Assembly: GCF_949628215.1 (NCBI RefSeq)
Contig: NC_134288.1
Span: forward strand, 9,865,682 to 9,929,681
From: Phalacrocorax aristotelis
Taxonomy: Eukaryota; Chordata; Aves; Suliformes; Phalacrocoracidae
Direction: 5' to 3'
DNA: 64,000 bases
The position numbers and the translations under genes are program-made. Numbering within the stretch: the first letter of the stretch is position 1; each line of letters begins with the position of its first letter. The notes below the pieces were generated by a model. The model was not told the origin of the DNA and ran no database searches. It worked only from the letters and a program-made list of their open reading frames with translations. This document shows positions 55,360 to 64,000 of the stretch, one piece after another.

Positions 55360-58300
55360 CTGCAGAGAGAAAACAAACCAGAGGTTAAAACGTCAAGGTA
55401 CTAAAATATTTAAGTCAATCATTAAAAGCTGCTGAGAAGGAGAGGCTGGAGCCCAGCCACAGGTCTGAGATCCTTTGTCAGACCTTGAAAACAATTTGTC
55501 TGCTCTCTCTCACACAGGACGGGACCACTCGGCCCCACTAGCAAAAGTAACACCGTCGCCCCACCCTTGCGACTTTCAGCATGTAGTTTCAAACTTACGG
55601 TTGCAAAGATAACTTTCTAAAAGGGACGAAATGCAACATGCTCTGTATCTGCAGACTCCTTCCTTTCAGCTCCAGAGCTAAAGCAAGAGCCACTGGCTAC
55701 AATCTTTCCCCCATCGAGGAAGAAGTCTTGTGCCATCCCACGTAACCAAAACACTTCCCTCGCTTGAGGTTGCACAATTATTGCCTCTTGCAATGCACTA
55801 ATAAGCGATTCTGCAAATAGAACTGACAGATCAACAAGGTAACCTGTGCAACCTAAGTTAAGCACTTTCTGAAGTGCTAGAAATTGCTAGAAATACTAAT
55901 TCCCATTTAAATCAGAACTTCAGGATTTACTTGTAATTCTTAAAAGGTCCGAAGCCTTTCAAGTGCTCACACACAAAGGTTTGCACGGCTACACTGGTTC
56001 ATTCTGTGGAAAGAAAAAACCCTGAACTGATAGACCACTACTCTGCCCCTTCTGTCCACTGGAAGATGCAGGTACTAACTGAAGCATTTTTGTACAAAGC
56101 AAGGCCAGTCAGCTCAGGAGCAGATTTCTGGAGGAGAGCAGACAAATCCAGACACTGTGTCAGAGCATGGATCTTCTCAGTTTTAAGCACCCTCCAACCC
56201 TTATATTACTATACAGGCTTGTATAAAACAGCTTAACAGCATTTCAACACAGCCACCCATGCTACTTTCCCCACAAAATAAAAATTCAAATGTATTCACC
56301 CAAAAGGAGCACCAGGACCAAAACATTATCCAAAGATAAGTCTGATCATCACTCTGGGGATTTTCATAGCACATTTTTCCCATTTCCACATATTCCAAAG
56401 AAGGCTTCTGCTACTCTGTTCATGTCCTCCTGCACAGACATCTCATCCCACCATCTCACAACAGGTAACTTCTGCAAATAACCCAGTGCCCACTTGAGAG
56501 TGAGCAAGACGTATAGAGCAGGCAGCCACTGGGTCTTGTCTCTGGGCTTACCTAAGGAAAAGAGCAGCACCACGCTGTACAACACAATTACGTCCTAGCA
56601 CAGTAACATTCTCAAGAAGATGCAGGACATTTATAGTGATAAACTACATCCACACTAATTAGACCATCATGAGGAAAAGTACATCCCCAACTAGCAGTGA
56701 GGCAAGGAAGGACATTGGGAAGATACAGAGGCCAGTCATTACGAACCATTCAGGAATTAAACAGCTTGAGGATGCTTCACAACAGACTTCACAACAAACT
56801 GAGGCATCCAGAAGAGTTCTGCTAGGATGGGGCACCAGTTTTGGTCACAACTTTCTATAGTCAAGACATTAAATTGGGCTGTCCAAAAGCCAGTGACATC
56901 TGCATTGGATTATGATGCGTTACCCAAACATGAAAGAATAATTCTGCTGCAACATCTGTTTCTTTGCATTCTGCTTGTCCAAAGGATTTGGTAAACACCT
57001 CTACTTCTTCCTCTTTACAATGTGATTTTTGCATAAATTCTGTTAAGTTTTATTGGTATTGAGACTAGTCAAAATAATTCAAAAGAAAGTTACTGTATGT
57101 CAGAGACAAATGCTTTAATTTCTGAATATTTAAGACATGAGTAACTTCTATATCAATATTATCCTACCTAAAATAAAAGTAGTGCCTTTTTACCTCTGAA
57201 GTCTTTAATGAGTGAAAGTCAACACATTTTTAAAATATTTAAGTACAAGAATCTCTTTGTCAGCTTTCAAAATAACTTACAAGGAAGGAAGCTGTATCAG
57301 AGGATGAAAGTATTGTTTAGTGTGTAGCATGTGGCAGAGACTATACAGCCCTATTTACAGAAAGGCACTCAGTGGGCAGTGCTATAATCTAAATGAATAT
57401 AATGTATTTATTTGCTAAGCCAGTCTTATCCCTTTGCAGAAAATGGGCAACTGCCAGAATGCAGGAGGAAGTAGCAGCCCCATTAATCAGAAATACCTAG
57501 AAATCTGCTCAGAGCACTAAGCTGAGGCTATTGGGATACATCACACCAGAAGAAAATTCTAGACGTGAAATCCTGCTCTATTTGCAGCATCCTGTCGTTT
57601 ATTCAAAGTCTGCAGTACTTCAGTCTGATGCAAGGACCACAGCAAGAACCACTGCCTATGAAGATGGTGGAGGACACATGGAGGCCCAGGAAGACCTGGG
57701 GAACACAGATCTGATGTCTTTCACCATGTCACACAACTTGACCAGCAGCTGATTCTGCAGAAATGGAGGCAGAAATGTAGGTAAGGTGTCTTTCTGGCAT
57801 GGACTGAGCCTCCTCAGGTGGTATGGACCTTGGCAGCATGGGTATATTTTTGACCTACTGACACAGAAACGGTGTTAAAGGCAGCTCCAGGTAGACCGGG
57901 TTGTGGTAATCCAGCCAAGGTTAAAAAGGCACATGGCATTGTTCCAAAGTCCACAACAGAGGTGTGACTGAGGCCTCAGCTCAATAAAGGAAGGATGGGG
58001 CGCTTCAGCCAGGTGTTCAGCTAATGGAAGAATATGAAGTATTACTTAATAGAAAAAAAATCTATTCCTGGACAAAATATTAGTCCTCTAACAAAATACA
58101 CTTTCAGACGATTAGGCAGCAATCATCTAAGACCTCAAACCATTTATGTGCCATGACTCAGACACTCAGAAATTAGACGTATATTCCAAAACATATTCAG
58201 GCATTAACAAAGCATGCAAGTTTACTAGAACACTTTTAGTATAGTGAAATTTATTAGATTTCAAAGTTTAATCACTGTGTTTTTATTTCTCCTCATTCCA

Positions 58301-59094
58301 TGTGCTTCCAGCAGGACACGCACCAGCTGATTTCCTCTGCCCAATACTCCTGTGTGGGAATTAACTGAAGCTATATATTTCTAAGATGACCAAGCAATTT
58401 TAATTTTTAAGCACAGCTCAGTATCAATAAGGAACACATGACTTCTCCACCTCATCCAACTTAGCAACATCAGTTTCAGCACGGTAAAAAAAAGAAAACT
58501 CAATCACATTATCTAAAGACAGATCAAATTGCACAGTGGATATTTTTTGTCACATGCTGTAGCCTAGCACAAGCTGCGTGTTGTAACAGAATGCTCAGAG
58601 AAGGGCTTTTTCAGGAAATCATCGGACTGCAGCTTCTAAGAATGGCACTCAATGTCTGTTTATGAAGGTAGGTATTATTGTCTACTGTTCTTTATACAAG
58701 AAGAGGAGACAGTCTACACAGATAATTCGGTTTTAAAGCAAAGTTCTGCACATATACACACTTACCCTGCCTGAAAGCTTTTCACTTTCTCTGCTCAAAA
58801 CTGCCAAGGAATTTGTATATATTTTGCTTTCATTGCCCCTAGAGAGGGATAATTTTGCAGTGGATCCAAGCTCATCGATAGAACAGACTGACACAAATAG
58901 GGACAAATAATGGGGACAGGCGTGGTCATGCAAATGTCAGTTTAGCTCACAGTTTCAAGGCAGAAAATCTACAGTAAGAGCAGCAATGACACCTAGATGA
59001 GATGTGTGTCCTGAGCTTGTTTTAAAAGATGAGTTCTATTTCTGCAGTCAGAAACCAAACAGAGCATATCATTTATTAATTCCTGCATTAAGAA

Positions 59095-59152
59095 CAGAAT
59101 CATAGAAAAATTTATACTGGGAGAGACCACTGAAAGTAATCTAGTCAAAGCA
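59095..59152 (-). mobile_element. CR1 3'-end remnant
   Basis: The plus strand reads AGAATCATAGAAAAATTTAT, then GGGAGAGACCACTGAAAGTA and ATCTAGTCAAA. This is a diverged reverse complement of a CR1 3' terminus. Confidence 0.75.
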
Positions 59153-61370
59153 TATATAATTAAATCAGGTTGCCATGTCCAGTGTAGTGCTGAGAATCTC
59201 CAAAAAACACAATGCACCTCTGAAAATTTTAATTTCTCTGGTAGAGAAGTCCTTAAGTAGGAAACACAACCATGAGCTTTTAGGCAATATAGCAGGGATC
59301 ACAGAGAGGAAAACAAAGCTTCCATTTACCGTCTGAAAAACACTGTTCAATGCTAAGGTTTGCCTGTGCAAGGACAGAGAACAGCTCTTCTGTTTCAGCA
59401 CTTGTGGTGACACCCTTTGGGAAGGCATTACCAAACAGCGCTCACATGGTAACTATACCAAACAAGCTACATGCAAAAATGTCAGTGCCTGGTTTTCACA
59501 CCTAGGCCTGTGTACATCCTGTGTACAAAAAACCCAAAAATCAAACCACAAAAAAAAATAATCACAAGAACATGGCCAAATAGAACACTGCTTGTACCAC
59601 TGATAATTATGCTGCAGGAGTGCCCAAGAGCCCCAGTCAAGAGAAACAATTGTGCTGCCATCATATAGGAATTCTTTAATTGCAAGGCCTATTAATTAAG
59701 AGATCAGTTCTTAAAAGTTTGAATTATTCTAACAGTAGCCTGTTGTCTGAGCAGCTTTGTGCCTAAAGTTCAATAAAATGGTAAAAAGCCTCTCAACGTT
59801 TACTTTGAATTTCATTTTTAGAACATTTTAAAGCACTGTTACAACCCACCTACTTTTTAAAAAAGGGGATTTTATCATCCCAAACACGCACTCTAATCCC
59901 AATGGCAACCCCCATCAAGGACTTGATTTCTTGTGAAGTATCCATACTTACAGCACCTATACCCAATGAGTATAGGAATTTCCTATGCCCTCTCTCTTTC
60001 CAGATTTATCCACTTACAGCAAGTAACAACAAAACATAGCTAAGAAATCTATGCAAATTAGTTTGACAAACACACCTACTTAGCCTCTAGTAAAAACTCA
60101 CCTCTCCTTTTTTTAGTCAAGAATAACAGATAACGGAATCTTTTTTCCTCCTTTTAAATGGAAATGTTTTTGGCACAGAGCTTCTCTCAAGCACAGTTAC
60201 TCAGAACCTTAAACCTAAAAAGTCGCACCAGTATGATGCATCACACATACAGACTCCCAGTGAGCTGGAAGCCAAGAGCTTCCCAGAAGACTGGTGTCCC
60301 AAGGAACCTGCAAGTGCTCTCCAAGAGACGACCTTTGTGGATAAGGTTTGGAGTATAAACAATGCGCTGAAGAACACTTGACACTGGCTCCCCTGTGCAT
60401 TGCTGCTACCAGCATCAATGCTGCCCTTGGTATGAGCAGTATATTGCTGGGTAGTTCCAAGTTCATCCCGACAGAGCAAAGCAAACTATATTCAACACCC
60501 CACAAACGTGATCATTACTGATGACGCCCCTCAACTCAGATTCAGTTACCAGAGAGCAGTCCCAAAGGAGTAAGAAAGGCCCCAAACTGCACCAAGCCAA
60601 ACTCAAAGAGCCAAGAAAACACTTCCATCACTTTATCAATTCCACATAGACCATCCCAGACAACCTCATCTTCCTCTCAAGGAGAAAGCGAGATGTACAG
60701 ATTGCTCAAACAGGTCTAGACACTTTCCTCTCACTTCTACTTTCCCCACGTAAGCTTATTACCAGCAGCGATTGTGACAGGCTAAGACTGTAAACAGGCT
60801 CAGTCAGACAGCAGCCAGTTCATTTTGAAACAAGAAAAGCCCTCTGTCAGCTGAGAGAAGAACTACACTAAGTAGCCTGGAATAAAAAGGTTGTTCCTCT
60901 CTTTTATCCACAACCACAAGTGAGACATCACCTTTCATAGTAAATGGCTCAAACCGACCCTCTGAAATCATGAGTGTATAATGTGCGTTATTAGCAAGCG
61001 AAAGCATTACAATTATCAGATAAAACTGGTAACTATTTCCTTCACATAGCCCACTTAGGCCTTGCCTGCAAGCCTCACAGGGAAGGAGCACTCACTACTT
61101 CAGTGTTTGGAGAACATCTAGTACTGGATGAACACCACTGAAATTAAAAGATCAAGACATGCTTAAATACTACAGTGCAGCCTACTGGCAGCCAACACTA
61201 ATCAAAACACAGCTTACCATTAAAAGAAGACATAATAGTAACCAATTTTATAAAAAATACATTCTATCTCTCAAAAGAAATCTCATTTGCATATTGTCAT
61301 GGTCTATCCCAGCTAAAACCATGACACATATTTTCATGATGCTGGAACTGCAGCAATACGAATACGGAAC

Positions 61371-61419
61371 AGATGACCTCCAGAAGTCCCTTGCAACCTA
61401 TATTTTTCTATGATTTTAT
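61371..61419 (+). mobile_element. CR1 3'-end remnant
   Basis: AGATGACCTCCAGAAGTCCC then TTGCAACC and TTTTTCTATGATTTTATAG form a diverged CR1 3' terminus in plus orientation. Confidence 0.75.
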
Positions 61420-64000
61420 AGCTGAAATAGAAACAAGCCTTGATTAACGAAACTGACATTTTACATTCTTTCCTGAAGACCATTTACCTACTAAAGGGGC
61501 AATATCACTAGAAAAGGAGATTTTAAAATCTAATTGAGTTTAAAAAAAGCTTATGTTTGAAATAAAAAAAAAAAACAAGAAAAAACTTTTAACAGCACAG
61601 TCTGCTCTAACTATATTTTTCCACCAAAATTATTTTCCAGATATGTTCTACATAGATGGTTGTCTGACTGTGGAAAATAAATAATAATATATAACAATAT
61701 AAAGACCTCAGCCATTCTTTAAAAAAAGAAACAGGAACAGTTGTGATTTAACTCAAAATAAGACATGAGAAGTCACTAGGGAAAACAGTTGATAGGTTTA
61801 GCTAAACTGGAAGAAGCACTTGGAGTAATTCTATAATAGCAATATCCTAAAACTGAGACTGGTTCTTCCTTCATCAACTTCACCGATTCCTCCCCTGAAT
61901 TCCCTGCAGTTCCTGCCAATGAAGAGGCCACCCCTTGCAATGAGGATCACAATCTATACAGAAGTCACAGGACTGATCATGAAATGGTTTTACTGTAACT
62001 CCATGTTTTATAACCTCCACAGCCTTGGGGAAAACGTAACTCTCCCACTTCACAAATGTAGAAAGCAGCGTCTATCACGTCTGACACTCCCCAGGTTGCC
62101 CTGGCAGTATCACTGGTGCCCACACATTCTCCTAGCAGAAGTTCTGTCACAGTCTTTATCTTTGTTCAGACCTGTAACAGCTAAATTTTAGCAAAGCTTA
62201 CACAGACCTTCTATGCAGACCTTCCAGCATCTCAGCCTAGCTAGAGAACTGTCCTCTGCAAAACTTCAGTGTTGGCAACAGCACATGTACCTGGGGCAGA
62301 ACAGCCGGGATTTTCTCCAGCAGCACAAAGCTGCCAGCTCACTGTCTCCCAAGGGATGTTATATAGAACAGTCAGCTTTGAAAGCTCTCCTCTTACCACT
62401 TACCCCCCTAAAATAATGGACTCTCCCTTATATTTTCAGACCTAAGCTAGTCTGCAGCACACAGAGTAAAGGGAAAGCTTTCCCTAACATAAAAATGCCA
62501 AGACTGATCTTGGATGAGGATGTGTAGCTGCAGTGGGCAGTGACACCAGCAAGACACCCAAGCCCCAGCAGTTGAGTACAGGCTCTGTTGTTTTGCCACA
62601 CCTGCAGCTTCCCCTGGCACAGTTCCTGAAGTCCCACAAACCACAGCAGGCATCATTACTGCCAGCACTGAAGAATCCTGACACAATAAAATAAAAATGG
62701 CTACAAATATAACCAGGAATTGCCAAACTCACCTGTCAGCACACACACACCAAAACAGAACCAGATGACAATACTCTTATGCTGGCATCTCCTCCCTGTC
62801 CCAACAGCTCAGGCCAAGCAGGGAGTGCAGCAAAGGCGGTGGGGTTTTTTAGAGACATGTACATCTCTTCAGGTCTGACCTAAAGGCAAAACAAGAGCAC
62901 TAACAAGGATCTCAGCGTGAAGTGATTATTCTAAGAGTGTTACTAAAACCAAAGCTCCTACTGCTGGAGCTTCGGACAGTATTTTCCAAGTAAATTACCA
63001 AAACTACCGTTTCTGTGATCCTGGCAACACCTGGTCACTCTTCCTGAAGGCTCATGAAGGTGAATGTTTCAGCACAACTACAGGCTCTTCACAGCTGACA
63101 TCAGGTCAACTGGCAGCATCCTCTGGAAAGTTCTACCTTCCTAATTACTGCTAAGTGACACAGTTGTTTTCCTCATTAATTAGTAAGCACAGGGCACTAA
63201 CAGGCCAATCGTTCAGCTGATTTGACTCCTATGATTCACAAACAGAGAATGATTTAGCTAGAACTCAGATAACTGAACTGTACCTACCATCTGTAAAAGT
63301 TACACCTTTTTAATTTATCTGATCATGCAGTTCCTAAAGGCAGAAGAGTTACCAGAGCCAAACGATAAACCAGCATACATTGCATTTAACTATTTCTTCA
63401 GGAAATCCCTGTGATCAGCTGTTCTCATTGAGCAGGCAATGCACTGCAAACCATCTTCATGGTTCAGCTGTCATCCAGAAGGCTCAGCAAGAGACACCTG
63501 GTGCAAACCCCTGCCAGAAAGTAGTTGTTCTAATATAATTCTCTAAAAATTCATCATTATTAACACAAGATGAACCTAGTTACAACTCTTCCAAAAGCCA
63601 AATGGAAAAAACAGCTATTGAACTCCAGAAATCAGTATCTATTATGCACCGGGTACCCTAACACAACACACCAAGGTCTGGTTTTATACAACTACAGCCA
63701 GACCAGCAGCTCTCCCAGACACTGCAGGTGATGTATATGTATTGACTAAGATTCTAATATTTCACACCAGTGTTTTGGAGATTAACTGAAGCCTGGTGAC
63801 CACATCATTCATCACTCACTGTAACCCAGCAGGGACACAAATGCTGAACCCACCCTTGCCATGCCAAACAAACCCAGACCACTGTTGGCCACATACAAGG
63901 ACAAGTTTGTCCATCTCCACAGCATCTCTCTTCGCACCTTGCAACCACCTAGTAAAGCCACTGCACAGCATTACGTCAGGACGAGTATACATTTATATGC

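Larger units (their letters stand above)
55360..64000 (-). other. CSNK2A1: CSNK2A1 intron 1 (5' end beyond window)
   Basis: 8.6 kb of AT-rich DNA with no CpG island and no supported coding exon. The CSNK2A1 promoter and non-coding exon 1 are therefore expected beyond the right edge. Small CR1 remnants lie at 59095-59152 and 61371-61419. Short open frames here begin mostly at GTG or lack motifs. Confidence 0.6.

Noticed and set aside
60804-61091. Hydrophobic 95-codon minus-strand ORF in CSNK2A1 intron 1
   Set aside because: It begins at GTG, has no motif or splice support, and sits in AT-rich intron.

Overview
This window is bird nuclear DNA. It holds multi-exon vertebrate genes with consensus GT-AG introns, CpG-island promoters, and several fragments of the CR1 LINE, the dominant avian retrotransposon. 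No protein-coding prokaryotic or viral gene was seen. The species cannot be named from the sequence. Gene content and orientation match the avian counterpart of human chromosome 20 material. Exons were located by reading splice sites and checking that every codon phase closes. Gene identities come from recalled family sequences, not from a database search.

Layout, left to right. HM13 exon 1 (signal peptide peptidase, minus strand) leaves through the left edge. A long CR1 copy follows at about 857-1755. REM1 (RGK small GTPase, minus, four coding exons, 293 aa) occupies 6184-8694, with a GC-rich 5' region to about 9.26 kb. The 9.3-13.06 kb interval has no convincing gene. C20orf96 (coiled-coil protein, minus, nine coding exons, about 335 aa) runs 13063-17510. 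A long CpG island (about 17.65-19.9 kb) carries RFX X-box and CCAAT motifs and ends at the TATA-containing promoter of SOX12 (plus, single exon, 299 aa, 3' UTR of about 3 kb). NRSN2 (plus, two coding exons) has an in-frame stop in its first coding exon. TBC1D20 (minus, eight exons, 393 aa) and CSNK2A1 (minus, twelve coding exons, 391 aa) fill the second half. The last 8.6 kb is the AT-rich first intron of CSNK2A1, whose promoter must lie beyond the right edge.

The genes are housekeeping or developmental neighbours rather than a pathway. HM13 acts in ER intramembrane proteolysis, REM1 in calcium-channel and cytoskeletal control, SOX12 in SoxC transcription, NRSN2 in neuronal vesicle membranes, TBC1D20 as a Rab1 GAP at the ER, and CSNK2A1 as the CK2 catalytic subunit. 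The most interesting points are the disrupted NRSN2 reading frame, the direct REM1-C20orf96 adjacency (these genes flank beta-defensin clusters on opposite arms of human chromosome 20), the strong-Kozak uORF and repeated motif in the SOX12 leader, the RFX/NF-Y motif array, a (GGGGCC)4 tract in the REM1 5' region, and a pair of very similar inverted CR1 copies about 35 kb apart.
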